Source: Bin5 sp022821545 (GTDB taxonomy: Bacteria; Chloroflexota; Anaerolineae; Caldilineales; Caldilineaceae). From it: 64,000 nt of DNA. The position numbers and the translations under genes are program-made. Under the pieces are notes generated by a model. That model saw only the letters and a program-made list of their open reading frames with translations, made no database searches and had not been told where the DNA came from. The stretch lies in the NCBI GenBank assembly GCA_963664085.2, contig CAXXLO010000002.1, forward strand, positions 5,084,001 to 5,148,000. Direction: 5' to 3'. Below, one piece after another: positions 16,913-25,949 of this stretch (position 1 is the stretch's first letter; the number at the start of each line of letters is the position of its first letter).

Positions 16913-17827
16913 TCAGTATTCGAGCGATGAAGAAAAGAACTTCCAGTTGAAGAAGGTGAGAACGGCAATGGCGATGAACAGCACCACGGCCATGGCTGAT
17001 GCGTAACCCATCTGATTGAACTTGAACGCGTTCAGATAGATCTGGTGGACGATGGTGGTGGTACGAAAGGCCGGGCCGCCTTCGGTCATAATCATCACAA
17101 GGTCGAAGACCTGGAGAGAGTCGATCATACCGATGATGAAGAGGTAGAAGGTGACGGGGCGCAGCAGCGGCCAGGTGATGAAGCGCAGAAGTTGCCAGCG
17201 CCCGGCGCCGTCCACTTTTGCCGCGTCGTAGAACGTCTCCGGTATGCCTTGCAGACCGGCCAGATAGATCAGCATCGTCCCGCCAAACGCCTTCCAGACG
17301 GCCACGCCGATCACGGCCGGCATCGCGGTAAACGGGCTGTTGAGCCAGTCTTTCGGCTGAACGCCAATCAGCTTCAGCACCAGGCTGACCAGCCCCACCT
17401 GCGGCTGAAAGAGCCACATCCAGGCGATGCCCATGGCGATGGTGGACGTCAAGACCGGCAGATAGTAGGCGCCGCGCAGGAAGGAGATGCCGCGAATTCT
17501 GCGGTTCAGGAGCATGGCGGCGGTGAAGCCGACAGCCATCGACAGCGGTACGAAACCGACAGTGAACTGCAGCGTATTCCTGATCGTCGTTCGGAACAGG
17601 TCGTTGCGGAACGCCTCCCCGTAATTGTCCGGACCTATCCACCGCATCGTGGCGCTGAACGCGTCAAATTGGGTGAAACTGAGCCCGATCGCCCCCAGGA
17701 CCGGCAGGACGGTGAAGATCAGCAGCGGAAGGACGGCCGGCAAGATCAGGGTATAGGCCCACTTGACCTCGCTGCGGCGCAACTCGGCGCGAAACTCCTG
17801 AAATCGACTAGCCGTGCCAACAGCCAC
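16913..17827 (-). CDS. CUT1 sugar ABC transporter permease (MalF type)
   Basis: 304 residues when started at the GTG at 17827, which has a perfect GAGGAGGT site five bases upstream. The frame is open 24 codons further upstream, but that stretch overlaps an inverted repeat and has no ribosome-binding site. Six membrane helices are visible, the first at about residues 24-46. The EAA loop is YDAAKVDGAGRWQLLRFITWPLL. It forms the channel with the downstream MalG-type subunit. Confidence 0.9.
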   Translation of the reverse strand: MAVGTASRFQEFRAELRRSEVKWAYTLILPAVLPLLIFTVLPVLGAIGLSFTQFDAFSATMRWIGPDNYGEAFRNDLFRTTIRNTLQFTVGFVPLSMAVGFTAAMLLNRRIRGISFLRGAYYLPVLTSTIAMGIAWMWLFQPQVGLVSLVLKLIGVQPKDWLNSPFTAMPAVIGVAVWKAFGGTMLIYLAGLQGIPETFYDAAKVDGAGRWQLLRFITWPLLRPVTFYLFIIGMIDSLQVFDLVMIMTEGGPAFRTTTIVHQIYLNAFKFNQMGYASAMAVVLFIAIAVLTFFNWKFFSSSLEY

Positions 17828-17845
17828 GAGCGACCTCCTCACCCC

Positions 17846-17904
17846 TGTGGATAGTGGCAAGTGGATAGCGGACGGAAACTGCGCCGCCCCACTATCCACT
17901 CGCC
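17846..17904 (-). repeat. Inverted repeat between binding-protein and permease genes
   Basis: GGCAAGTGGATAG (17856-17868) pairs with CTATCCACTCGCC (17892-17904), 12 of 13 positions, around a 23-base loop. It lies in the 105-base gap between the SBP stop and the MalF-type start. The left arm and the sequence before it (from 17846) are closely similar to 24707-24728, in the leader of the SDR gene. In the transcript it could protect the upstream SBP message or damp permease expression. Confidence 0.55.
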
Positions 17905-17932
17905 CAAATTCTCTTGAATCTACGTCCTCGAC

Positions 17933-19333
17933 TTACGCGCCTGTGCTCAGGATCCTGTTCGTGATCCCGTCCGCCTTGCTCGCCATGCTGTCCAAAGCGT
18001 CCTGGTCTTCACGCAGGCCGAAGAGCGCCATTTCCGTGAAGGGGCTCCAGATGTTGATCGCCATCTCACGGTAGCCGACATGGTCGTAGCCGACATCGCG
18101 TCCCGAACCGGCATATTCGAGGAATGCCGTGTCGCGGATCAACGGCTCGTCCTGGAGCCAGGCCAGGTTTTCGTTCATCGACTTGAATGCCGTGAGGAAG
18201 AACTGCGGGAACTTGCCTTCGGCGTCGATCGCGTTGTGCAGAGCTTCCTGGCTGGAGGGGCGGGAATAGACTTCCAGCAGCCCCAGCGCGGCCTCCTGCA
18301 CTTCGCTCTCCGAATAGACGCTGATGATGTGGTTGGCATTCGCCAGCCCAATGCGCTCGCCGCCGGCATTGCGGGCGATCGGCGCGCCGATACCCATCAG
18401 GTCGGCGTTTTCGGGCTTGCGCAGCCGCATGTTGGGCACCCACCACGGCCCCTGTATCTCCATCGCCGTGTAGCCTTCCACCGTCGCCCACGTGCCGGGC
18501 GGCAGGGTCAGACCTTCCAGCGGGTTGATCCCATGAACGCGCTTCAGGTCGAGATTCCAACTGAAGGCCTCGGCGAATTCGGGCGCGTTAACCGTGCATT
18601 TTCCGGTCAGAGGATCGCTCTGGTCGAACTCGCCGCCGCCGTTCTGATAGGCGTTGACCGTCATCTGCTCCCAGTCCCACGTCTTTCCCATCCTCATGCC
18701 AGCGCGCGTGATGTTTCCGTCGCCATCGCGCTGCGTCAGCTTGATCTGGGCGTCCAGCAGGTCGTCCCAGTTGTCCGGGAAGTTGTCCGCGTCGAGACCG
18801 GCTTCATCGAAGAAATCCTTGCGGTAGATGTACATCTTGGTGCCGCAGAGGGCCGGGTAGCCGATCAGGTCGCCGCCGACTGTGCAGAGATTGCGGAAGC
18901 CGTCGATCATGTCGTCCCACTGGCCCCACTCCTTGACATAGTCCTGGAGTGGAAGCGTGTAGCCTGCATGGGCCAGGCTGCCGCGGCCGGCAAAGTTGGC
19001 GAACAGGTCGGCAGGCTCGCCCGCCATCCGCGAAGTGATCATCTTGGGCACCAGCTCAGTGTTGGTGACAAAGGTGAACTCGACGTCCCAGCCGGGATTC
19101 TCCTGCTCAAAGACGGAGAAGACCTGATCGATCAGGGTGGAGCCAAGCGGATGCTCGGCGTTGTAGTTGTCCCACCAGCGAATCGTCTTGCGCATGGCGC
19201 CCATGGCCGGTTCGGCGTCGCCGCCCGCAGGCGCGGTAGCCGGAGGCGCCACACAGGCCGCCATAAGCGTTGCGCCGGCGGCCGCGCCGGTCAACTTGAG
19301 CATATCGCGTCGCGAATACTTTTTCGACATCAT
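17933..19333 (-). CDS. CUT1 sugar-binding lipoprotein
   Basis: 466 residues from the ATG at 19333 (a second ATG follows at 19330), with AGGAG about 13 bases upstream. The N-terminus KKYSRRDMLKLTGAAAGATLMAACVAPP has a twin-arginine-like motif followed by a lipobox Cys, so a lipid-anchored periplasmic or surface protein is expected. The body is a family-1 extracellular solute-binding protein, with TFVTNTELVPKMITSRMAG and a hinge region typical of sugar binders. The longer open frame upstream is non-coding. It is the first gene of the five-gene importer operon. Confidence 0.9.
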   Translation of the reverse strand: MMSKKYSRRDMLKLTGAAAGATLMAACVAPPATAPAGGDAEPAMGAMRKTIRWWDNYNAEHPLGSTLIDQVFSVFEQENPGWDVEFTFVTNTELVPKMITSRMAGEPADLFANFAGRGSLAHAGYTLPLQDYVKEWGQWDDMIDGFRNLCTVGGDLIGYPALCGTKMYIYRKDFFDEAGLDADNFPDNWDDLLDAQIKLTQRDGDGNITRAGMRMGKTWDWEQMTVNAYQNGGGEFDQSDPLTGKCTVNAPEFAEAFSWNLDLKRVHGINPLEGLTLPPGTWATVEGYTAMEIQGPWWVPNMRLRKPENADLMGIGAPIARNAGGERIGLANANHIISVYSESEVQEAALGLLEVYSRPSSQEALHNAIDAEGKFPQFFLTAFKSMNENLAWLQDEPLIRDTAFLEYAGSGRDVGYDHVGYREMAINIWSPFTEMALFGLREDQDALDSMASKADGITNRILSTGA

Positions 19334-19638
19334 AGTGGCTTGAGTCTCCTTGTGATTAGGGAAGGTACCGAGAAGGTCTGTGAGCCGATCGGGCTGTTCC
19401 CCCTCCATCAGCAGCGGCTTCGCTTCGAAGACGAAACAGGTCGATCTGCACCTTTCTGATTGGGTGTGACAGTTCTGTTCGCTGCGCGGGTCACCACCTC
19501 CTTCTTCAGGACATCGATGTCTTCTGTGGAGCGCTGTATGCGCATGTAAATGATATGGAGAAAATGAAACTTCCCGCCGGTTGCAATGCCGAGAGCATGC
19601 AGCAAGGGGATGCGGGCCGCTTCCAGTCCACGGCACGC

Positions 19639-19667
19639 AGTATGCTCTATTTTCTTGCCTGTGTCAA
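19639..19667 (-). promoter_or_regulatory. Sigma70-like promoter of the CUT1 operon
   Basis: On the minus strand TTGACA (19667-19662) is 17 bases from CATACT (19644-19639). The operon's first ATG is 306 bases downstream, which implies a long leader. The palindrome ATGAATTCAT sits just upstream at 19681-19690. The rest of the 393-base gap 19334-19726 shows no gene. Confidence 0.6.
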
Positions 19668-19726
19668 AGTGCGATTCCCCATGAATTCATTGCCGGTCCG
19701 GGGCCTGCCGCCGCCTGCGACCGGCC

Positions 19727-22507
19727 CTATTCCAGCCCGCCTAACTTGATGGCTTCGTAAATGCGCAGCTGGCGCAGCTGGCCGACCACTATCGCCAGCG
19801 TGACGGCCGCCATCACCGCGAAAGCGAGATAGATCTTCGCGGCCTGGCCCCAGGCCGGGGCAACGATAAACGGCGGCGTCGAACCGTGGACGGCCGCTCC
19901 CATCTGCAGCAGGGGGACGAAAAGCGCTGCTGTCAGCGCGCCGATCAGCGTGCCGCCCACAGCGGCCAGCAGCACCAGGAACAGCTTTTCGAAGACCACG
20001 ACCGCGGTAATCTGCGCCGTCGACAGTCCGATTGCCCGCAGCAGGCCAAACTGCAGAATGCGCAGCCGGAGCGCGAACAAAGTGTGCAGCAGGAACGCCA
20101 GCCCTGAAATGACCGTTGCAACCACGAAACCGAGCGACAGGATGCCGAAGAGCGCCGTCCGCTGCGGGTCGGTGCGCCAGACCGCCGTCTCCCAGCGGCT
20201 GTCGGTCGCCGCGGTGATGATGAATCCGCGCGCGCGCAGTGATTCGAGAATGTTCGCCGCGTTGGCGTCGCTCTCCAGTCTCATCCAGATATTGTACGGC
20301 CGGTTCCCAAGCGTGCGGCTAATGTGGTCCAGATTGCCAACAAAGAAGTGCCCGTCCTCCGGATACAGCGTTGGAAAATAGTCGAGGACGCCGGTGATGC
20401 TGAAACGAATGGGCCGGCTGATTCCCTCAACGAAGACGAACAGGTCATCACCCGCCTGCAGGCCGGTCTCCTCGACGAAGCTGCGGCTGACGAGTACGCC
20501 CATCGAGTTGAGCGCCAGCCTGTTGGTCAGTGCGCCCAGGGATTCCTGGGAAAAATCATCTCGCCACCAGCCGGCCTGGCTGAACTCGGCGCGGTCGATC
20601 CCCAGCACCGTAGCGTTCACATTCCCCTCAAGTCCATCGACAAAAACCGGCTGTCGCAGCACACGCGTCGCCGCCTCCACGCCTGGAACTGACCGGACCA
20701 CGGCGAAAGGAGGATAGCGCCAGCGCTGCTCGGAAGCGCCGCCCACCTGCTCCCACTGCACCTGGATGACCAGGTCGGAGCCGACCGCGTAACGGACCAC
20801 GTCGGCATAGTGCGTATCGAGCGTGCCGGCGAATGTCGCGCTGAACAGGCCGAGCGCAACTGTAAAGATCAGGAGAAACAGAAGCGCGCGATTGCTGCCT
20901 GAGCGCCGCGAGATCTGCGCTACGGCCAGCCACAACGGCACGCTGATGAAGCGGCTTGCCGCCCGCCCCAACAGGCCGGTGATCGCCGGAAGCCCTCGCA
21001 AGAAGACCAGCGCCGCCGCGGCGGCAAACACCGTCGGCGCGAGCAGGAGGAGAGGATCGACAAACGAGCCTTCCGTGATCTGAAGCGCCTGCTCCTGTTG
21101 CCGCAGGCGCCAGTAAGCGTAGATTACGCCGGCAAGGAACAGGAGTTCAAAGGGCAGCCATGCGTTTCGCCGGGCGCGACTGAGGAGCGCCTCCCGCGCC
21201 GTTTTGCGCTGTTGCGTAACCACGGTGCGTCTGGCCGCGCCGGCCGCGGAAAACAGCGTCGCGCCGATCCCCAGCACAACCGCGGCCCCGGCGTACATGG
21301 CGACCTGTGTGGAAAAGGAGAGGTCCAGGAGCGGTCTGGCCGCGAACGTCAGAAAACGGTAGACCTGCCCCATCCCCTGGGTAACGCCGCCGGCTGCCAG
21401 CAGCCCGGCGATCAGGCACAACGCGCCCACTACGAGCATTTCCAGCAGATAGAGACCTGCAATCTGCAGCGTGGACGCGCCCCGGCTCTTGAGCGTGACG
21501 ATCTCGCTCTCCTCCGATGCCACCATGATGTCGGATGAGATGAAGGTATAGAGCAACAGGGCGAGCAGCACAGGCAGACTCAGTAGCAGCAGAAACGTCC
21601 GCAGCGCGGCTGCCCGGTCGGCGTACTTGCGCAGCAGTTCGTAAGCGGGCGCAGTGAGTTCGACGTGGGAAAGGATACCGGTTGTTCTGGCCTGAATGCG
21701 CGCAATGGCCGCCAGCATCGGCGCCACCTTGTCGACCCCGATTGCCGTTTCGTCATAGAGCAGGAACCAGGCGTATTTGCGGACCTGGTCGCCCAGAACA
21801 GGCGCCGCTCGCCCCATGAAGTCCGCTTCGGAAACGATGAAGTAGAAGGCGAAAGCGTCCGGCTCTTCGAACCAGAAGCCGCGGTCCGCGTCCGCCGGGC
21901 GCCACACGCCCTTGACCAGCACTTCGACGGGTGCGGCATTGTCAGGATCATCGAGGCCGAAGAGAACGCGGTCGCCGACCTGAACGTCGTGGTCGTAGTA
22001 AAACCGTTCGCTGACCCAGGCCGGGATGACGCCTCCCGCTGCGGCCGGGGCCGCCTGTCCCAGGGGTTCGCCCAGCACGATCTCCGCGTGTTCCTCCAAA
22101 CCGGTCAGAAAGGCCAGTCCGGCCGACTGATACTGGCGCAGGTCCTCCGGCAGCTCCTTGTCGGCGGCGGCCAGGAACTTGAGAACGCGCGTCGAGCCGT
22201 AGCGGGTCATGCGCGTAAGCGGGAGCCCCGGAAGCTCCGTTGCGCGCTGACGAATGAACTCGTCGGCCCGCCAGTACTGCTCCGGCGGAGTCGAGCCCAG
22301 GAGGGGCACGCGGTGTACAAGGAGCAGGCTCGAAAGAGGGAGTTCTGCCTCCTGCGCACGGAGTTCGCTGCGCAGAAAACGGTCCAGCGAGGCCGTTGTG
22401 AAGAGAGGAATTGCCGCGATCAGCGCGACGGAGATAACCAGGCCGGCAACCACAAAGGACATGGGCTGCCATTTGCTCAGATTGCGCCGCAGCGCCAGTT
22501 CCATCAT
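19727..22507 (-). CDS. FtsX-like ABC permease (MacB/LolE type)
   Basis: 926 residues. It has an N-terminal membrane helix (about 19-40), a large extracytoplasmic domain (about 45-300), two clusters of membrane helices and a second extracytoplasmic domain (about 575-760). The last three helices lie in the final 170 residues. This double FtsX layout belongs to permeases that transmit mechanical force from a cytoplasmic ATPase to lipoproteins, lipids or peptides outside. No partner ATPase gene is nearby. It follows the M24 peptidase gene on the same strand; a shared role with that gene is not evident. Confidence 0.85.
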   Translation of the reverse strand: MMELALRRNLSKWQPMSFVVAGLVISVALIAAIPLFTTASLDRFLRSELRAQEAELPLSSLLLVHRVPLLGSTPPEQYWRADEFIRQRATELPGLPLTRMTRYGSTRVLKFLAAADKELPEDLRQYQSAGLAFLTGLEEHAEIVLGEPLGQAAPAAAGGVIPAWVSERFYYDHDVQVGDRVLFGLDDPDNAAPVEVLVKGVWRPADADRGFWFEEPDAFAFYFIVSEADFMGRAAPVLGDQVRKYAWFLLYDETAIGVDKVAPMLAAIARIQARTTGILSHVELTAPAYELLRKYADRAAALRTFLLLLSLPVLLALLLYTFISSDIMVASEESEIVTLKSRGASTLQIAGLYLLEMLVVGALCLIAGLLAAGGVTQGMGQVYRFLTFAARPLLDLSFSTQVAMYAGAAVVLGIGATLFSAAGAARRTVVTQQRKTAREALLSRARRNAWLPFELLFLAGVIYAYWRLRQQEQALQITEGSFVDPLLLLAPTVFAAAAALVFLRGLPAITGLLGRAASRFISVPLWLAVAQISRRSGSNRALLFLLIFTVALGLFSATFAGTLDTHYADVVRYAVGSDLVIQVQWEQVGGASEQRWRYPPFAVVRSVPGVEAATRVLRQPVFVDGLEGNVNATVLGIDRAEFSQAGWWRDDFSQESLGALTNRLALNSMGVLVSRSFVEETGLQAGDDLFVFVEGISRPIRFSITGVLDYFPTLYPEDGHFFVGNLDHISRTLGNRPYNIWMRLESDANAANILESLRARGFIITAATDSRWETAVWRTDPQRTALFGILSLGFVVATVISGLAFLLHTLFALRLRILQFGLLRAIGLSTAQITAVVVFEKLFLVLLAAVGGTLIGALTAALFVPLLQMGAAVHGSTPPFIVAPAWGQAAKIYLAFAVMAAVTLAIVVGQLRQLRIYEAIKLGGLE

Positions 22508-22559
22508 GGCGAATTAGAGGATAGGAGCAGTCGCGGCCGGCGTAGTTGGCGGCCTCGGT

Positions 22560-23807
22560 TCACTGACCGATGACCACGGGCCGCCGCCTCTGCTGTTCCA
22601 CCAGGGGCCGGCTCCCCTGCGGCGTCACCACGTACGACTGCTCGATGTGCAGCGAACCGACGCCCGGCATGAAGAGTGGGGCCTCCAGGTTGAGGACCAT
22701 GTCCGCTTCCAGGGTCAAATCGGACGCAAGGTCTACGCAGTCGTCCTTGATTCGAAGCCCGTTGTCGGGGACGAGAACGGGGTAGTCGCGCACCTCCAGG
22801 CCCACGCCGTGCCCGTGCGGAAAGCAGGCGGTGATGCCGCGATCGTGCAGGGCGGCGACCATTGCGTCAGCCGCGGCTGACGCCTTCGCGCCGGGCCGCA
22901 GCGCCTCTTCGCCGGCATCCATGCAGGCGCGCAACGCTGCATGGCGCTCGTTCAACGCCGCCGGCAGCTCCCTCATCGCCAGGGTCGTGCCGCTGTCGGA
23001 GAAGCAATACCGGTAGATGCATCCGTAATCGACGTAGAGAACGTCGTCTGCCGCCAGCCGGTAGCCGGATTCGGTCGTCATGCCCAGCCCGCGCACGCCG
23101 AAGGCAAAATGATCGAAATCAGCGCCCATCTGTGCCGCCTGCGCCCGATAGTGGTCCGCCATCTCGGAGACCGGCCGCCCTGGGCGGGCCATGGCCAAAG
23201 TTTCCATTGCCGCCTGTTCGTTGATTTCCGCGCAGCGGGTCAGGCGCCGGATCTCTTCGGCGCTCTTCACCATGCGAATCATACGAATCAGGTCGGCGCA
23301 GTTCCTGAGCGAGGCCCCCGGAAGCGCCCGCCTGATCAACTCATTCGTCTCCGGCGGCAGGCCCTCCATCTCCAGGCCGATGCGCGCGTTCGTCAACCCG
23401 CGCCTGTTCAGGATGCTGAGCAACGCGTCGGTCGGCGCGGCATTGTCGTGCGGGGTGCCGAGGAGCTCCTGGAAACGGAGCAAGGACTGTGGCAGCTCGC
23501 CCGCGGGCAGCGAGTCGTCCAGGCCGGCGCTGCCAAAAATGTGCAGGTCCTTCACCCACAACGCCTCCGCGTTGACGGCGAAGAGCGGATTGACGACCAA
23601 GGCAGGCTCGCCCTCCAGCGGAAAGACGGCATAGGCCTGGCCCAGGTTGGCGGAAGCCCCTGGGACCATCATGTACTCTTTGAAGAGCGGGTCGATCCAG
23701 CAATAGTAGTCGGTGAAATAGGTTATGTTGACCGGAGAAGTCGCAACCAGGGCATCCAGCCCGTACTCCCGCATATACTCTATGGCGCGGGCGCGATTGA
23801 AAAGCAT
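22560..23807 (-). CDS. M24-family Xaa-Pro peptidase-like protein
   Basis: 415 residues with an N-terminal creatinase-like domain (1-150) and a pita-bread catalytic domain. Metal ligands are visible: Asp pair in YVDYGCIYRYCFSDSG, His in PHGHGVGLE, and Glu residues in LNLEAPLF and LHIEQSYVV. The enzyme class includes prolidase, aminopeptidase P, creatinase and related amidinohydrolases; the substrate is unknown. The ATG at 23807 follows AAGGAG. It lies 37 bases downstream of an SDR gene and upstream of the FtsX-type gene. Confidence 0.88.
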   Translation of the reverse strand: MLFNRARAIEYMREYGLDALVATSPVNITYFTDYYCWIDPLFKEYMMVPGASANLGQAYAVFPLEGEPALVVNPLFAVNAEALWVKDLHIFGSAGLDDSLPAGELPQSLLRFQELLGTPHDNAAPTDALLSILNRRGLTNARIGLEMEGLPPETNELIRRALPGASLRNCADLIRMIRMVKSAEEIRRLTRCAEINEQAAMETLAMARPGRPVSEMADHYRAQAAQMGADFDHFAFGVRGLGMTTESGYRLAADDVLYVDYGCIYRYCFSDSGTTLAMRELPAALNERHAALRACMDAGEEALRPGAKASAAADAMVAALHDRGITACFPHGHGVGLEVRDYPVLVPDNGLRIKDDCVDLASDLTLEADMVLNLEAPLFMPGVGSLHIEQSYVVTPQGSRPLVEQQRRRPVVIGQ

Positions 23808-23844
23808 AGTCCGCTCTCCTTCACTGATGCGCGGGGTATGTTCG

Positions 23845-24669
23845 TCAAAGACCCTGCACGTAACCCTGCCCCCACTGTTCCTGGCGCGGGTCGCGGAAGT
23901 CGCCGGAAAGAGGCATGATCGCCAGCATCCCGCCGTCGATCACCAGCGTCTGGCCGACGATGTAGCGGCTCTCGTCGGACGCGAGAAAGAGGGCCAGCTT
24001 GCCGATGTCGTGCGGCGCGCCGATCACGCCGGCCGGAATGGTGGCACCGGCCTCCTGCCGGTCGAATTCCCCCAGTACCTTGAGATGATTTTCGACCAGA
24101 ATCCAGCCGGGCGCAATGGCGTTCACGCGCACGCCTCTCGTCGCCAGCTCCAGCGCGAGAACGCGCGTAAAGCCAACGATGGCGGCCTTGGTGCCGGCGT
24201 AAATCGTGTGCTCGGTCATACCGGCGAAGGCATGGACCGAAGTCAGGTTGATCACGGCGCCGCTTCCCTGGTCGATCATCGTGGGAACTGCCGCCTGGGT
24301 CAGAAAGTACATGCCGCGGATATTCACATTGTAGAGCGTGTCGAACTGCTCGGGCGTCACGTCCAGAAAGGGCCTGTTCATGGTGATGCCGGCGTTGTTC
24401 ACGAGAACGTCCAGCCCGCCGAGGAAGTCGATCGCTTTTTCGCCCAGCCCCTTCACCTGGTCGATATCGGCCAGGTCTGCCTGAAAGACCTCGGCCTTGC
24501 CTCCCGCGCCTCGAATCTCGTCAACCGCGCTGGCGGCCCCGGCCTCGCTGTGGGCGTAGTGCAGGACGACGGCCGCCCCTGCGCGCGCGAACTCCAGCGC
24601 AACGCCCCGGCCGGTGCCGGAGCCGGTCACGAGTACGCGCTTGCCTTCCATCTTCCGCGTTTGGGTCAT
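23845..24669 (-). CDS. Short-chain dehydrogenase/reductase
   Basis: 274 residues, a classical SDR. The cofactor motif is VTGSGTGRGVAL, followed by NNAG, the catalytic Ser in INLTSVHAF and YAGTK carrying Tyr and Lys. The C-terminal NAIAPGWI segment is also typical. Substrate unknown; the family covers sugar and alcohol oxidation. It opens a minus-strand operon (SDR, M24 peptidase, FtsX-like) divergent from a sugar isomerase operon. AGGAG lies upstream of the ATG. Confidence 0.9.
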   Translation of the reverse strand: MTQTRKMEGKRVLVTGSGTGRGVALEFARAGAAVVLHYAHSEAGAASAVDEIRGAGGKAEVFQADLADIDQVKGLGEKAIDFLGGLDVLVNNAGITMNRPFLDVTPEQFDTLYNVNIRGMYFLTQAAVPTMIDQGSGAVINLTSVHAFAGMTEHTIYAGTKAAIVGFTRVLALELATRGVRVNAIAPGWILVENHLKVLGEFDRQEAGATIPAGVIGAPHDIGKLALFLASDESRYIVGQTLVIDGGMLAIMPLSGDFRDPRQEQWGQGYVQGL

Positions 24670-24706
24670 CTCTTGCGCTCCTGGTGCGTGGCGGGCGGAT
24701 GTTCAC

Positions 24707-24728
24707 TGTGGACTGTGGCGAGTGGATT
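24707..24728 (+). repeat. Copy of the GTGGCGAGTGGAT intergenic motif
   Basis: TGTGGACTGTGGCGAGTGGA and the next two bases match 17846-17867 at about four in five positions. It lies between the candidate SDR promoter and the SDR start, so it would be in the leader RNA of that gene. Confidence 0.45.
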
Positions 24729-24734
24729 GGGCAT

Positions 24735-24763
24735 AGTATACACGACCTGCCAATTTGCGCTAA
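24735..24763 (-). promoter_or_regulatory. Candidate promoter for the SDR operon
   Basis: On the minus strand TTAGCG (24763-24758) lies 17 bases before TATACT (24740-24735). The -10 is strong, the -35 weak. It is 66 bases upstream of the SDR start. Confidence 0.4.
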
Positions 24764-24779
24764 CCGCTGCCGGTCATTG

Positions 24780-24821
24780 AATTCGGGCCATAGAATTCGG
24801 GCCACAGAATTCAGGCAATTG
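24780..24821 (+). repeat. Three 14-bp direct repeats abutting a promoter
   Basis: AATTCGGGCCATAG (24780-24793), AATTCGGGCCACAG (24794-24807) and AATTCAGGCAATTG (24808-24821) are tandem and run into the -35 box of the promoter that follows. Their position suits an activator or repressor binding array. The minus-strand reading of 4509-4546 is a shorter-period relative. Confidence 0.6.
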
Positions 24822-24847
24822 ACGAACTGCCGCGACCTTACTATCAT
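24819..24847 (+). promoter_or_regulatory. Sigma70-like promoter of the isomerase operon
   Basis: TTGACG (24819-24824) and TATCAT (24842-24847) are 17 bases apart, 83 bases before the ATG at 24930. The -35 overlaps the last 14-bp repeat unit by three bases. Confidence 0.6.
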
Positions 24848-24929
24848 AGCCGTGCCAGGACGAGATACTCGCCGGGCCGCGCCGTCAGCTCCCGGGTCGC
24901 GTCCGGCCTCCACGCGAAAGGCAGTCGCA

Positions 24930-25949
24930 ATGAAACTCGGCATGAACACCTTCTTCATCAATATGTTTGATTTCGAAGAGGGCCTGCAATTTTGCCGCGA
25001 GCAGGGCGTACAGGCCGTCGAAGTGGCCGCGGCCGGTCCCGCAGCCAGGAAATACTGTGATGTCGACAGACTGCTCGCGGATCAGGGCGAACTGGAACGC
25101 TGGCTGGACGTCTACGCCGGCTACGGTCTCGAGATCTACTCCTTCGCCGGACACGGGACGCCCCTGGTGCCCGACCGCCGCATTGCGCAGGACTACTCAC
25201 GCCAGTTCCGTAAAACCTGCGCCCTGATGGAGAAGATAGGATGCCGCCGGCTGGTCGTTGTGGCCGGCCTGCCCGAGGGAGCCGAGGGCGATAGCCTGCC
25301 GGCCTGGATTATCAACACCGACCTGCCCTTTCTGCGCGACGCCCTCGAATGGCAGTGGGAGCGGCGCCTGCTCCCCTACTGGAAGGAGCATGGCCGGATC
25401 GCGGCCGACCACGGGGTAACTCTGTGCTTCGAAATGCAGATCAACGACATGATTCACAGCCCGGTCAAGCTGCGCCGCCTGCGCGACGAACTGGGGCCGG
25501 TGGTCGCCTGCAACTATGACATCTCGCACATGTGGGTGCAGGGGATAGACCCGCTGGCCGCCATCCACGAACTGGGCGACCTCATCCAGGCGGTCCATCT
25601 CAAGGACACGCTGATCCACGAACCGAATCTGAGGCTGCGCGGCTACTTCGACTCGACCGACCTCAAGCAGTTCCAACATCGTTCCTGGACGTTCACCATA
25701 CCGGGCTGGGGGCACGACGCACGCACCTGGCGTGAAGTCATTTCAACCTTGCGGTTTATCGGCTACACCGGCATCTTGACGCTGGAAATGGAGAGCGAGT
25801 ACATCGAGATCCGCGAGGGCCTGGAGAAAGCCGCCGCCTTCATCAGGCCGATGCTGCTGGAAAAGCCGGTGGGGCCGGCCTGGTGGCAGGTCGCCGCGGT
25901 GCATGAGCTCTGGGAAGAGACGAAGGAAGAGGGAGACACAGGATGTTGA
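24930..25949 (+). CDS. Sugar phosphate isomerase/epimerase family protein
   Basis: 339 residues, an AP-endonuclease-2/xylose-isomerase-like TIM barrel. It starts MKLGMNTFFINMFDFEEGLQF. Likely metal ligands are the Glu in LCFEMQIND, the Asp and His in CNYDISHMW, the His in VHLKDT and the Glu in TLEMESEY. Such enzymes isomerise or epimerise ketoses or act on inositol-derived compounds; the exact reaction is unknown. AAAGG precedes the ATG, and the promoter at 24819 rules out the longer open frame. Its 3' end overlaps the next gene by seven bases. Confidence 0.85.
   Translation: MKLGMNTFFINMFDFEEGLQFCREQGVQAVEVAAAGPAARKYCDVDRLLADQGELERWLDVYAGYGLEIYSFAGHGTPLVPDRRIAQDYSRQFRKTCALMEKIGCRRLVVVAGLPEGAEGDSLPAWIINTDLPFLRDALEWQWERRLLPYWKEHGRIAADHGVTLCFEMQINDMIHSPVKLRRLRDELGPVVACNYDISHMWVQGIDPLAAIHELGDLIQAVHLKDTLIHEPNLRLRGYFDSTDLKQFQHRSWTFTIPGWGHDARTWREVISTLRFIGYTGILTLEMESEYIEIREGLEKAAAFIRPMLLEKPVGPAWWQVAAVHELWEETKEEGDTGC

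Noticed and set aside
18080..19459. 459-codon plus-strand frame opposite the CUT1 SBP
   Set aside because: Shadow; the minus strand carries a clear binding protein with signal.
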